From: JASLBX01 sp036374175
Lineage (GTDB): Bacteria; Actinomycetota; Actinomycetes; Jiangellales; Jiangellaceae
NCBI GenBank assembly: GCA_036374175.1
Contig: DASUUH010000057.1
Coordinates: forward strand, 1-47,473
Reading direction: 5' to 3'
Length of the DNA: 47,473 nucleotides
The position numbers and the translations under genes are program-made. Position 1 is the stretch's first letter. The number at the start of each line of letters is the position of its first letter. The notes beneath the pieces are model-generated. The model was not told the DNA's origin, searched no databases, and saw only the letters and a program-made list of their open reading frames with translations. Positions 16,481 through 24,682 of this stretch are shown here, piece by piece.

Positions 16481-17099
16481 GTGGGATGTTGGGTTCTGGT
16501 CGGCTTTGGGCCCGGCGGCTTCCCGGCATATGCGAGGCTGCGGTTCTTGCCCGATCCTGTCTTCGAAGGGCAAGCCGAGACCGACGTCGATATCGACGAC
16601 GACGCTCCGACCGAGACCGCGCGGCTGCGCGCCGCTCTCGAGACGCTGGCCCGCCATACGAGCACGCCTGATGACTGCTACTTCTGTCTCTGGGAGGGCT
16701 GGGGTTCGGACATCTGGGGTGGCGACGGCGGGAGAGTCCTCGATTGGCAGACAGGCACCGTCCAACGCGAGCCGCAGATACCGCCGGCATTCCCGCCCGC
16801 GGTGCTGCACGGACCGAAAGTCGTCGTACCCGAACCGCGCGTATTTCCTGTTCCGAGGATCCGCGTCCGACTTCGGCAATTGGGGGGCAGCTGAGGAGTG
16901 GCCGGGTCGGCCCCGACTGCACATGCCCGATCCCGCGTTCATCTGGCCGGCCGACCACGCCTGGTGCGTCGCAAACGACGTCGACCCTCACTGGGCAGGG
17001 ATCGGAGCCGGTGTCTCGGCCATCGATGAGCTTATGGCCGATCCACGTCTGGACGTCGTCCGCACCGATCCACACGACGAGCAGCCGTTCTACCGGTAG
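16481..17099 (+). pseudogene. Hypothetical actinobacterial protein, frameshifted
   Basis: Two frames together make one plausible protein. The first (GTG at 16481 or an earlier start) gives VGFGPGGFPAYARLRFLPDP, TSTPDDCYFCLWEGWGSDIW and PAVLHGPKVVVP; the second, from 16833, gives NRAYFLFRGSASDFGNWGAA, HMPDPAFIWPADHAWCVAND and a natural stop at 17099. They join if the G at 16832 is removed, so the lesion is one extra base. The first frame alone would end at 16894 with an unlikely tail. The family is a soluble protein of unknown function. The start is uncertain because no good ribosome site is seen, and the 5' end may also be damaged. Confidence 0.65.
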
Positions 17100-17140
17100 A
17101 CGAACCTAAGTCGAAGCGAGCTTTGCCGCCGTACGAGCGA

Positions 17141-17172
17141 CGGACCGGCCCTCGTCGCCGAAGGCCGGTCCG
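17141..17172. terminator. Hairpin between convergent genes
   Basis: CGGACCGGCC (17141-17150) and GGCCGGTCCG (17163-17172) form a perfect 10-bp stem with a 12-nt loop, between the ends of the frameshifted gene and the LVIVD-like gene. No T-tract; probably a bidirectional terminator. Confidence 0.65.
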
Positions 17173-17198
17173 ATGCTGCCTGGTCAGCTAGCCGACCA

Positions 17199-18800
17199 CT
17201 AGTCCATGGTCTGCGGGTTCAGGTGATCCATCACGTGCGGCTTGCCCGGCTTCTGGACGATGGTGCGGTACACCACCATCCCCTCCGCCAGGCCGTTGTT
17301 GGTCACACCGTCCGACGCGTAGACGGGGATGCCAGGCCCGTTCTTGTACAGCGGCCCGGTGTACGGGTACGCGGACCAGGTGCCCGAGTTCCGCGCCGGG
17401 TCGTAGAAGGCGATCTCCCGAGGCTTGCTGGCGTTCGAGAAATCGATGACGTTGACTCCACCGGTGTACCAGGCGTTCACAAGGAGGTCGTCGTTGATGC
17501 CAGGGATGGCCATCCCCATGTGGGCCGAGCAGTACTCGCCGGGCGACGGGTCAGGCCGCAGATCGCCGACGTGGAACTCGCTCAGGAAGTTCCCCTCCAT
17601 GTCGGTAAAGAACATACTTCCGGTCTTGTGGGTCCCGCCTGCCGGGTTCCACGGTCGCGGCTGATAGGTCGTCATGGGCGGGCAGCCGGATCCGAAGGAC
17701 TCGTCGACCCAGTTCACGACCTCGGCCTCATTGTCGAACATCACCGAGTGGAAGAAGTCGACCGCTCCGGGGATCTGCCCCGTGCCACCCGAGGTGACCT
17801 TGTCGTCACCGATGGTGATCGGATTCAGGGTGTCGGGAATCCCGTCCTCGTCGATCTCCCACACTTGGCCCTGCTCCGCGCAGGCGGCGCCGGCGAGGCG
17901 GTGCTCGACGTGGACGACGATGTCGTGGCAGGCGATCGCGGCGGGCTCGAGCACCCCTGGCGCGACGAGGTTTCGCTCGGTCCAGTCGATCATGCCGTCG
18001 GGGTCACCGGGGTAGCTGATCGCCGGCTGTACGTCGAGCTCATGGGCCGCCGCCGGGTTCGCGAACGGCACGTCGACAATCTGGATCACACCGTGGAGTG
18101 AGCTGTCCGGGCTCCCTGGGTCCTCGTCGTACGGGTTGGCCAAGTTCTGGTACGGCGGGATACCGCTTGCCGGCGCGATGGACCCGCACGTGGGCCCTGG
18201 CCGCAGTGGATACGAGGAGACGTAGACCAGCAGGCCGCTCCCGTCGTCCTTGGGCCACCCAGTAATCGTGTGAGCGCCGCAGTCGGTGTAGACCGCCTTC
18301 ACCTGCTGGATATCCGTGAATGGGTTGGCCGGGTCGTCGCTCATAGTGAAAACTCGCACGCCCTCCCAGCCGGTCGGGTCGTTGTGCGCCGACCGAGGGG
18401 CTCCACACTCCGGCGCAGCCATGGTGCGGTCCACCGCCAGCAACAGTAAGTCGGCGACGCCGTTGCCGTTGCGGTCCCAGACGATCGGGTCTGCTTGGAG
18501 GCCATCACACGCAAAGTCCCTCACCAACTGCGGGCTGGCCGGGTCCGAGATGTCGAAGATCCGGAAGCCGCCGCGGGGCGCGGTGCCGACCGGGAACCCC
18601 GCATCTCCGGTGTAATAGCCGACGAATGCATGATTCCCCCAGAACGCCAAGTCTGAATTCGTCGCCTGATTGGGGGACGTGAACTCCTCGAACATTCGCT
18701 TGTTCTGGTCGGGGACATGGCCGGCCCCCGCGGGCCAAGCCAATGTCAGCGATCCGAGGACCAGCATGCTCGAGACGACGAATCCCATTACCTTTCGCAT
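17199..18800 (-). CDS. Secreted LVIVD-repeat-like protein
   Basis: A 533-residue exported protein. The ATG at 18800 follows GGAGGTGACC and opens a signal peptide (MRKVMGFVVSSMLVLGSLTL, cleavage near PAGAGHV). Mature sequence contains beta-propeller-like repeats of the LVIVD type, for example GGFRIFDISDPASPQLVRDF and GVNVIDFSNASKPREIAFYD, with HDIVVHVEHRLAGAACAEQG and several Cys that may form disulfides. Such proteins are thought to bind surfaces or partners through the propeller; no catalytic residues were recognised. An in-frame extension to 18878 encodes a non-signal sequence and was discarded. It ends 100 bp from the preceding + gene with a hairpin between. Confidence 0.8.
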   Translation of the reverse strand: MRKVMGFVVSSMLVLGSLTLAWPAGAGHVPDQNKRMFEEFTSPNQATNSDLAFWGNHAFVGYYTGDAGFPVGTAPRGGFRIFDISDPASPQLVRDFACDGLQADPIVWDRNGNGVADLLLLAVDRTMAAPECGAPRSAHNDPTGWEGVRVFTMSDDPANPFTDIQQVKAVYTDCGAHTITGWPKDDGSGLLVYVSSYPLRPGPTCGSIAPASGIPPYQNLANPYDEDPGSPDSSLHGVIQIVDVPFANPAAAHELDVQPAISYPGDPDGMIDWTERNLVAPGVLEPAAIACHDIVVHVEHRLAGAACAEQGQVWEIDEDGIPDTLNPITIGDDKVTSGGTGQIPGAVDFFHSVMFDNEAEVVNWVDESFGSGCPPMTTYQPRPWNPAGGTHKTGSMFFTDMEGNFLSEFHVGDLRPDPSPGEYCSAHMGMAIPGINDDLLVNAWYTGGVNVIDFSNASKPREIAFYDPARNSGTWSAYPYTGPLYKNGPGIPVYASDGVTNNGLAEGMVVYRTIVQKPGKPHVMDHLNPQTMD

Positions 18801-19211
18801 GGTCACCTCCGTCGAGATGGAAACGCCTGGATCCTCGCCCGCATCGCCCGGGCGAGGCGACTCCTGCCAGCGCATCACCCCCTCGCAAGGTGCTGCTGCA
18901 GTTGCCCCAGGCCGAAATGCCTCGGAAGGATCGCGGATTCAAGCCTCCTGCGCGGCCGGCAACGCGGTTTGAACTCTACGACTCCTGGTCGAATTTGCAA
19001 GGGTCTGCTGACGGAATGGATGCCGTATGCACCTTTTCAATTCACAACACCACCGCTTTTGGCCGTGTCATCCGGTCAAGGATCAACGCGGACCGTTCCC
19101 GCCGGCGTGGGGCCTACCTGCAAGATCGACATCCAAAAGGAGGCCAAAGCCCGTCGACGGCGGGACCTTTGGCTGATGCATCGATCCGTGTGGCGGGACA
19201 GAGTCGGCGGC
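18801..19211. other. Intergenic region between divergent genes
   Basis: About 410 bp with no gene I can support. It must hold promoters for the LVIVD-like gene (-) and the pyridoxamine-oxidase-fold gene (+). The part around 18960-19080 is visibly less G/C-rich than its surroundings. A strong AAAAGGAGG at 19135-19143 is followed not by a start codon but by a hairpin (19144-19172). Confidence 0.5.
19144..19172 (+). promoter_or_regulatory. Hairpin between a strong Shine-Dalgarno and an ATG
   Basis: CCAAAG (19144-19149) pairs with CTTTGG (19167-19172), and CCG (19151-19153) can pair with CGG in the interior. It sits immediately after AAAAGGAGG and 3 nt before the ATG at 19176. Folding would bring the ribosome site close to that ATG. 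Function unproven. Confidence 0.3.
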
Positions 19212-19643
19212 ATGGCGGACTTTCTCGACCCCGGGATGACTGTTCTCACTGAGAGCGAATGCTGGGCGCTAATGGTGCGTACCGAGGTCGGTCGACTGGC
19301 ACTCTGCGTCGGTAGTCGTCCGGAGATCTTCCCGGTGAACTTCGTGGCCGATAACCGGAGCGTGCTCATCCGGACCGCGGAGGGGACCAAGCTGGCTGCC
19401 GTGTCCGTCAATCCGCAGGTTGCCTTTGAGGTCGACGGGTTCGACGCACTGAGCGGTGTCGCGTGGAGTGTTGTTGTTCGTGGTTCCGCACGTGTGCTCG
19501 AGAAGCTCAACGAGATCTACGCCGCCCAGGAACTCCCACTCGTGCCGTGGGATCCTGCGCCAAAGCCGATATTCATTCGAATCGAACCGACGACGATCAG
19601 TGGGCGCCGGTTCGCCGCAGCACGAGGTCTTCGAGAGATCTGA
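19212..19643 (+). CDS. Pyridoxamine 5'-phosphate oxidase-fold protein
   Basis: A 143-residue split-barrel flavin/F420-binding protein: LTESECWALMVRTEVGRLAL, FPVNFVADNRSVLIRTAEGT, AFEVDGFDALSGVAWSVVVR and the C-terminal RIEPTTISGRRF. This is the short actinobacterial PPOX class (pyridoxamine oxidase-like, FMN- or F420-linked), often linked to stress regulons. The conserved domain begins right after MADFLDPGMT, so the ATG at 19212 was chosen; an in-frame ATG at 19176 would add 12 residues and lies just behind a hairpin. The adjacent oppositely transcribed multicopper oxidase gene ends 15 bp downstream. Confidence 0.82.
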   Translation: MADFLDPGMTVLTESECWALMVRTEVGRLALCVGSRPEIFPVNFVADNRSVLIRTAEGTKLAAVSVNPQVAFEVDGFDALSGVAWSVVVRGSARVLEKLNEIYAAQELPLVPWDPAPKPIFIRIEPTTISGRRFAAARGLREI

Positions 19644-19658
19644 CAGTCTGATCAACAA

Positions 19659-21665
19659 CTAGCGGGGGCGGGGATTCGTTACGCCTCCGTGGGCGGCGTG
19701 CGCGTCGCCGAATGGTGTCGTCACTCCGTCGTACCTAAGCCGTAGCATCATGCCCTGATGTGCGTGGGGCAGATTGTGGCAGTGGTTCATCCAGATTCCG
19801 GAATTCGTGGCTTCGAAGGCGACTTCCCACACTTCTCCCGGGCGGACATCGAAAGTGTCCATCCACAATGGGCTCCCGGACGAAGGCGTTCCGTTCCTAG
19901 TGAGGATCAACACAGGATGGCCGTGCAAGTGCCAGGGGTGGGTCTCGAGACTCCGATTGATCACGGTGAACCGGACAAGGTCTCCCTCGGCAACGAGTTG
20001 ATCAGGGATCGACGGGTGGCCCCGGCCATTGACCGTGTGCGCATACGTCGGCCCACCGTCGACTGTGGCTACCCCACGATCCAGAACCATCGTGAAGTTC
20101 CGGTCGGCATTGCCGGCATCGAACGGCAACGTGGCCGGATTCCCGTAGTGCAGCAGGTCGAGTTCCGGCCAACCGGCGGTGTCGTCGACGGACGGTTCGG
20201 CTACGGCGCTGCCGTCCGGGCGCAATCGCAATCCGGCACCAGAGTTGTTGCCGAGCATGAGTGCCACAGGCGCATCGGGCATAACGAAGACCAGGTCGTA
20301 CCGCCCGCCCGCTGGTAGGCGCAGCCGTACGTCGCTCACCTCGTCGGGTTCATTGAGATCCCGGCCGTCGACCGCTGCCACTCGAAACGGCGTCCCGGCC
20401 AGCGCAAACCAATGTGGATCGGAATCGGTATTGATCAACCGCAACCGCATCAGTGCACCGGTCGGTGCGGTGCGCTCGGTGAGTTCGTCGCTATTCCCGA
20501 TAACCACAGTGCCGGCGAAGGTGTGCAGCGGCAAGACCAGATCCAGTTCAGGGACAGGGCCTTCGTCCGGCCGCAGTGCCCGGCGTGGTGTCACGACGAG
20601 CGATCCGTACAGCCCCCGCCGCACGCCGCGGTGAGACGCCTGGTGGGTGTGGTACCAGTACGTCCCGACTTGGTCGGCGCGGAACCGGTAGACGAACTCT
20701 TCGCCGGGTGCCACCGCATGTTGTGTAACGTCCGGCGCGCCGTCCTCACCGCACGGTACGTCGTAGCCGTGCCAGTGCAGGGTCACGCCGTCTTTGATGT
20801 CGCTGTTGCGCAGCGTCACCTCGATCAGATCACCCTCCGTCGCTTTGATCGCCGGACCCGGAATCTGGCCGTCGAAGGTCCATGCGTCGAGTTCCTGTCC
20901 GGACGAGAGCCGGACAGTCCCCGTTTGAGCGGTGAGGACGTACTGCGGTCTAGTTCCGCCCGGCGCGGGCGTGCGGGGACCACGCAGATCGGTCACGGAC
21001 AGGGCCGCTCGCGAGTGAGGGGATGAACCGGGGCCGCCTCCGGTCGCCGCAGAGGGAGCGGGCCGGAACAACAGGCCGAACCCGGCACTTCCGGCGCCCA
21101 GCATCACCCCTCCGGCTGCCAACCTGAGGAACCGGCGACGTGAGAACCCAGCGTGAGCACCGGTCGCTTGATTCAGTTCGGCGGCGTCGGCAGGTTTCTC
21201 GGCCACTGCGCGGACCGTCAGCAGCGCGGCGGCGCCCACAAGCGAGACGGTGATCAGCGCGACGCCCCATGTCAGGGGATAGCCGACCAGCAGTGTCACC
21301 ACGAGCCCGGCGAATGCAGCGTATGCGGCAGTAAGGAGCGCAACGACGCTCCCTGCCGGTACGGTCTCGCCCCCCGCTAGCCTGGCCTTGTGTAGTCGCG
21401 GGCCGGCAATCAGTACGGCTGCCAATCCGGCGGCTACGACCATCGGTAGCCCCAGCACGACCTTCTCCTGCACGAACCACCAGCCACGACTGGCTAGTAC
21501 CGCCACAGTGGCGACCCGGGTCAGGGTCGCCAGCCCAGCCGCAGCGAGGAGCACAAGCGCTGGGCGGGCACGCCGGAGGGCCGCCGCGACGCCGGTCGCG
21601 AACCACGCAGCAGCGCTCAGCAGCGCAACAACGTAATCCAGAATGATCAACTGGCCCGTTGTCAT
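19659..21665 (-). CDS. Multicopper oxidase with N-terminal membrane domain
   Basis: A 668-residue protein. Residues 1-155 hold five hydrophobic helices, then a twin-arginine-like SRRRFLRLAAGG (Arg 176-178) and another hydrophobic stretch, then the cupredoxin oxidase. Copper motifs are LHWHGYDVP, TYWYHTHQASH, ETHPWHLHGHPV and WMNHCHNLPHAHQGM, so all four clusters look complete. The nearest known types are nitrite-reductase-like or CopA-like oxidases acting outside the membrane on copper(I), metals or phenols. The ATG at 21665 overlaps the DUF6220 stop (ATGA), so both are made together. The divergent kinase/regulator pair may control this operon. Confidence 0.92.
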   Translation of the reverse strand: MTTGQLIILDYVVALLSAAAWFATGVAAALRRARPALVLLAAAGLATLTRVATVAVLASRGWWFVQEKVVLGLPMVVAAGLAAVLIAGPRLHKARLAGGETVPAGSVVALLTAAYAAFAGLVVTLLVGYPLTWGVALITVSLVGAAALLTVRAVAEKPADAAELNQATGAHAGFSRRRFLRLAAGGVMLGAGSAGFGLLFRPAPSAATGGGPGSSPHSRAALSVTDLRGPRTPAPGGTRPQYVLTAQTGTVRLSSGQELDAWTFDGQIPGPAIKATEGDLIEVTLRNSDIKDGVTLHWHGYDVPCGEDGAPDVTQHAVAPGEEFVYRFRADQVGTYWYHTHQASHRGVRRGLYGSLVVTPRRALRPDEGPVPELDLVLPLHTFAGTVVIGNSDELTERTAPTGALMRLRLINTDSDPHWFALAGTPFRVAAVDGRDLNEPDEVSDVRLRLPAGGRYDLVFVMPDAPVALMLGNNSGAGLRLRPDGSAVAEPSVDDTAGWPELDLLHYGNPATLPFDAGNADRNFTMVLDRGVATVDGGPTYAHTVNGRGHPSIPDQLVAEGDLVRFTVINRSLETHPWHLHGHPVLILTRNGTPSSGSPLWMDTFDVRPGEVWEVAFEATNSGIWMNHCHNLPHAHQGMMLRLRYDGVTTPFGDAHAAHGGVTNPRPR

Positions 21666-22114
21666 GACGTCGGCGCTGCTTGAGAGTCTCCCGTTCGAGT
21701 CATCAGATTGGTTGCCGCTGACCGGGACACCTCTCGCGCCCGCCGGGCGATCGTCCCGGCCAAAGCCATGATGACCAGAGCGTTGATCGCGTGCAGGCCG
21801 AAGATGAACTGGCCGGCCGTTGTGCTTTCGCCGGTGTCTCCGAAGGCACTCGCGATCGCCCGAATTACGCCCTGGAGCAGGACCAGCCCGGCGATCAGAC
21901 CGGTCATCCCGATGACTCGACCAGGCATCCGCGAAATTGCCGCGACCACAGTCATCAGCACCGCAAACAGAACGATCCCGTAACCCAACATGCGATGCGG
22001 CTGGAACGATTCCTCGTTGGGTGCGGTGGCGAACGCGCCGCTCGCGGCCAGGAAGAACTGCGCCACGACGGCAAGTGTCAGCAGGGTCGCCAATGCGGCG
22101 AAGACCTTACGCAT
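21662..22114 (-). CDS. DUF6220-like four-helix membrane protein
   Basis: A 150-residue protein with four helices (MRKVFAALATLLTLAVVAQF, GYGIVLFAVLMTVVAAISRM, MTGLIAGLVLLQGVIRAIAS, FIFGLHAINALVIMALAGTI). Conserved His in QPHRMLGYG and LHAINAL could bind haem or quinone, as in small cytochrome-like DUF6220 proteins. AAGGAG sits 8 nt before the ATG. It is the first gene of an operon with the multicopper oxidase (ATGA overlap), suggesting an electron partner or membrane anchor for that enzyme. The assignment is from recalled family pattern. Confidence 0.75.
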   Translation of the reverse strand: MRKVFAALATLLTLAVVAQFFLAASGAFATAPNEESFQPHRMLGYGIVLFAVLMTVVAAISRMPGRVIGMTGLIAGLVLLQGVIRAIASAFGDTGESTTAGQFIFGLHAINALVIMALAGTIARRAREVSRSAATNLMTRTGDSQAAPTS

Positions 22115-22196
22115 GGGACATGCTCCTTAGAGTTCATTGACTCACGAACTGATCGTCGCGCCGCCGGTGGGCCGCTGGCCTCCGACAGCGGTTGGC

Positions 22197-22224
22197 GCCG
22201 GCTACGCAACTCTGCGTAGCCGGC
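22197..22224. promoter_or_regulatory. Perfect 12-bp palindrome, TACGCA-N4-TGCGTA core
   Basis: Arms at 22197-22208 and 22213-22224 (GCCGGCTACGCA and its complement) are perfect with an ACTC spacer. It sits between the DUF6220/multicopper oxidase operon (-) and the kinase/regulator operon (+). The core resembles the site before the first two-component system (13874-13889). A binding site for the regulator at 23560 is the best reading; a terminator is unlikely between divergent genes. Confidence 0.6.
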
Positions 22225-22294
22225 ACAGTCCTGATCGCGCTCGTCGTCGTAGGTGGTCGCGCCGTTGGGCGGAGCCGCCTTCGCGCGGGATCCC

Positions 22295-22300
22295 TATGAT
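22295..22300 (+). promoter_or_regulatory. -10 box of the leaderless kinase gene
   Basis: TATGAT lies 6 nt before the ATG at 22307 with no Shine-Dalgarno. No consensus -35 at the proper distance, which would fit a promoter that needs an activator such as the adjacent regulator. Confidence 0.5.
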
Positions 22301-22306
22301 CGAGGC

Positions 22307-23563
22307 ATGCAACGCCGCGCGGCCTCGTTTCGCTTGCCTGCTCTGGCGCAGGACGTTCTGCTCGCGCTGTTCGTCACCGTGATGCAGATTCAGGGCGTGC
22401 AGACGGCCGCCGCCTCCGGCGAGGTGACCGCACGGCCCCTCACCGACTTCGGATACCTGGGATACGTCCTGCTGATCGCCAGTGGCCTGGTTCTGGCCGT
22501 CCGCCGGCGATGGCCGGTTCTGGTATTCGTCATTGCCGCGCTCGCCAGCTTGGTGTATTTCGCCTTCGGCTTTTCCGACGGGCCCGGCTGGCTCGGGCTC
22601 TTCGTCGCCCTGTACACGCTCACCGCCTACGGCGATGGGCGCCGGTCGTTGGTCATCGCCGGGGTGGGCATCACGGTGCTGGGCACCGGTTGGCTGGTCG
22701 CGGCGGCCGACATCGAACCACGGGCCGCGATCGGTTGGGTGTTCTTCCGAATTGGGGCATCGGTCATGAGCGCCGCCCTTGGCGAGTCGGTCCGCTCTCG
22801 GCGCTTCATCGCAGCCGAAGCCCAGGAGCGTGCCGAACTCGCTGAACGGACCCGGGAGGAGGAAGCCCGGGCGCGCGTGGACGCCGAACGGCTCCGCATC
22901 GCGCGCGAGGTACATGACACCGTCGCTCACGCCATCGCCATCATCAACGTCCAGTCCGGCGTCACCGCGCACGTGCTGGACAAGCGGCCGGAACGGGCCC
23001 GTGAGACCCTGCAGGCGATAGAACGCACGAGCTCCCAGGCGCTGCACGAGATGCGCTCCATCCTCGGAGTGCTCCGTGACGCCGACGACCAGCGAGTGCC
23101 CCAACCCGGTTTGGGACGGATCGACGAGCTCACCACCAAGGCGCGCGCTGCCGGGCTCGATGTCGACGTGGAGGTGAGCCCATCAGGGCCACCAATGCCC
23201 AGCGCGGTAGGCAACGCCGCGTACCGAATCCTGCAGGAATCGATCACGAACGTGATCCGCCACGTCGGCCCCACTCGGGTGACGATCGCGCTGGACCGTG
23301 GAGTTGACGTCCTGGAGCTCCGCGTAACCGACGAGGGCCGCCGCGACATCACAGCTGCGCCGTCAAGCGGCCCATATCCACCGCGCGAGCTTGCTGCCGG
23401 CAATGGCACCGGCAGCCCGGACCAGCCCGGTCGCGGGATCCTAGGCATGCGAGAGCGTTGTCAATTGCTGGGCGGAGAGCTGGTCGCGGGACCGCTGCCG
23501 ACCGGGGGGTTCGAGGTCAAGGCGCGACTACCCCTGACGCCGACCAGGGCGGCGCACGTATGA
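22307..23563 (+). CDS. NarL-partner sensor histidine kinase
   Basis: A 418-residue kinase. Four or five N-terminal helices (LALFVTVMQIQGVQ, LGYVLLIASGLVLAV, VLVFVIAALASLVYFAF, LGLFVALYTLTAY, LVIAGVGITVLGTGWLV) lead to a coiled segment (AQERAELAERTREEEARARV), HisKA_3 with the phospho-His in RIAREVHDTVAHAIAIINV, and HATPase motifs RILQESITNVIRHVG, VTDEGR and GILGMRERCQLLGG. The ATG at 22307 follows a TATGAT -10 box by 6 nt; the GTG further upstream was discarded. Its stop overlaps the regulator start. Confidence 0.93.
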   Translation: MQRRAASFRLPALAQDVLLALFVTVMQIQGVQTAAASGEVTARPLTDFGYLGYVLLIASGLVLAVRRRWPVLVFVIAALASLVYFAFGFSDGPGWLGLFVALYTLTAYGDGRRSLVIAGVGITVLGTGWLVAAADIEPRAAIGWVFFRIGASVMSAALGESVRSRRFIAAEAQERAELAERTREEEARARVDAERLRIAREVHDTVAHAIAIINVQSGVTAHVLDKRPERARETLQAIERTSSQALHEMRSILGVLRDADDQRVPQPGLGRIDELTTKARAAGLDVDVEVSPSGPPMPSAVGNAAYRILQESITNVIRHVGPTRVTIALDRGVDVLELRVTDEGRRDITAAPSSGPYPPRELAAGNGTGSPDQPGRGILGMRERCQLLGGELVAGPLPTGGFEVKARLPLTPTRAAHV

Positions 23564-24252
23564 GCGATGTGACCGCGGTGCCGTCTGACAAGGCGCCAAT
23601 AAAGGTGCTGCTCGCCGACGACGAGGGTCTCGTGAGATCCGGGTTCAAGGTACTGCTCGACCTCGAAGACGACATCACCGTGGTGGGGGAGGCCACGAAC
23701 GGCGCCGAAGCCGTCGAGCTGGCCCGGGCCACCCGCCCGGACGTCGTGCTCATGGACATCCGCATGCCTGAGCTCGACGGGATCCAGGCCACCAGCGAGT
23801 TGGTCAAGATGCGCGGCCTGGAGCAGGTCCGAGTCCTGATCCTGACCACCTACGACACTGATGCGCACGTGTTCGAGGCGTTGCAGGCCGGCGCAAGTGG
23901 ATTCCTGCTCAAGGACGCTGGGCCAGCCGAACTCCTGCACGCCATCCGCGTGCTCGCCGCCGGCGAGGCGCTGCTGTCGCCGCGAATCACCCGACGCCTC
24001 ATCGCCCAGTTCGCCACGTTGCGGACAGCCAGCGGGGTCGCGGAGAAACGGCTGGCCGTGCTCACCGAACGTGAGCGCGAAGTACTTGCACTTGTCGGGC
24101 AAGGCCTCAGCAACGACGAGATCGGCGCCAAGCTGTTCCTCAGCCCGGCCACCGCCCGTACCCATGTCAGTCACGCGATGGTGAAGCTCGGCGCACGCGA
24201 CCGTGCGCAACTCGTCGTCATCGCCTATCAGACAGGGCTGGTCACCCCTTAG
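23560..24252 (+). CDS. NarL/LuxR-family response regulator
   Basis: A 230-residue regulator with receiver domain (IKVLLADDEGLVRSGFKVLL, acceptor Asp in VVLMDIRMPELDG, ILTTYDTDAHVFEALQAGAS, GFLLKDAGP) and LuxR HTH (LTEREREVLALVGQGLSNDE, LSPATARTHVSHAMVKLG). The ATG at 23560 overlaps the kinase stop. The HTH recognition helix is nearly identical to that of the regulator at 11942-12607, consistent with their similar palindromes. Its stop codon overlaps, by TTAG, the stop of a damaged minus-strand gene. Confidence 0.95.
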   Translation: MSDVTAVPSDKAPIKVLLADDEGLVRSGFKVLLDLEDDITVVGEATNGAEAVELARATRPDVVLMDIRMPELDGIQATSELVKMRGLEQVRVLILTTYDTDAHVFEALQAGASGFLLKDAGPAELLHAIRVLAAGEALLSPRITRRLIAQFATLRTASGVAEKRLAVLTEREREVLALVGQGLSNDEIGAKLFLSPATARTHVSHAMVKLGARDRAQLVVIAYQTGLVTP

Positions 24253-24509
24253 TTGGCCGTGAAGACCCACCCGGGGGAAGTGCTCTCGGGAGGGCTTCTT
24301 TGCGGATCAGCCTCGGCTAATCGTCGCCGGCTCCAGGGCCGCAGATCGCGCGCTCCCAGGTAGAGCTTGCTGCGGTACGCCCCGTGGTACGTCTGTCCAT
24401 CGACGACTTCCACAACCCAGCCACCACCCGTCGACGTCGTGGAGAAGCACCGCCCGCGTATCGGTCCAGCTGAGCTCGAACCGCCCGGTCAGCCACGTGG
24501 ATCGGTCAT
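24249..24509 (-). pseudogene. Small unknown gene with two compensating frameshifts
   Basis: An ATG at 24509 with AGGAACGTGAG upstream starts MTDPRG and then meets TGA. The next frame over reads STWLTGRFELSWTDTRAVLL and HDVDGWWLG, and from about 24375 the original frame gives VEVVDGQTYHGAYRSKLYLG, ARDLRPWS and a stop at 24249-24251. The total, 261 nt, is a whole number of codons, so the two shifts cancel. The combined product would be an 86-residue soluble protein that I do not recognise. Real decay or paired sequence errors are both possible, and the ATG may not be the true start. Confidence 0.4.
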
Positions 24510-24682
24510 CTCACGTTCCTGGGCTGGTTGCCCGGTGAAGGACCATTCCGGAGGTAAGCGCGGGCGCGAGCGAGGCTTCAGCCTTGTGGGGCATCCCTGG
24601 CTGCTGCTTGACGAGCCGACCAGCGGGCCCGTGCCCGTGCTGGCCAGTGCCGAGCGGACCCGAAGGCGGCGTCGCGCAAGCG

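Noticed and set aside
18717..19211. Long open frame upstream of the PPOX-fold gene as an N-terminal extension
   Set aside because: The sequence is not protein-like, overlaps the start of the divergent LVIVD-like gene, and the conserved domain begins after 19212.
24565..24640. WLLLDEPTSG on the plus strand as an ABC ATPase remnant
   Set aside because: Only a single Walker B-like match without Walker A, signature or H-loop in any frame; probably coincidence.
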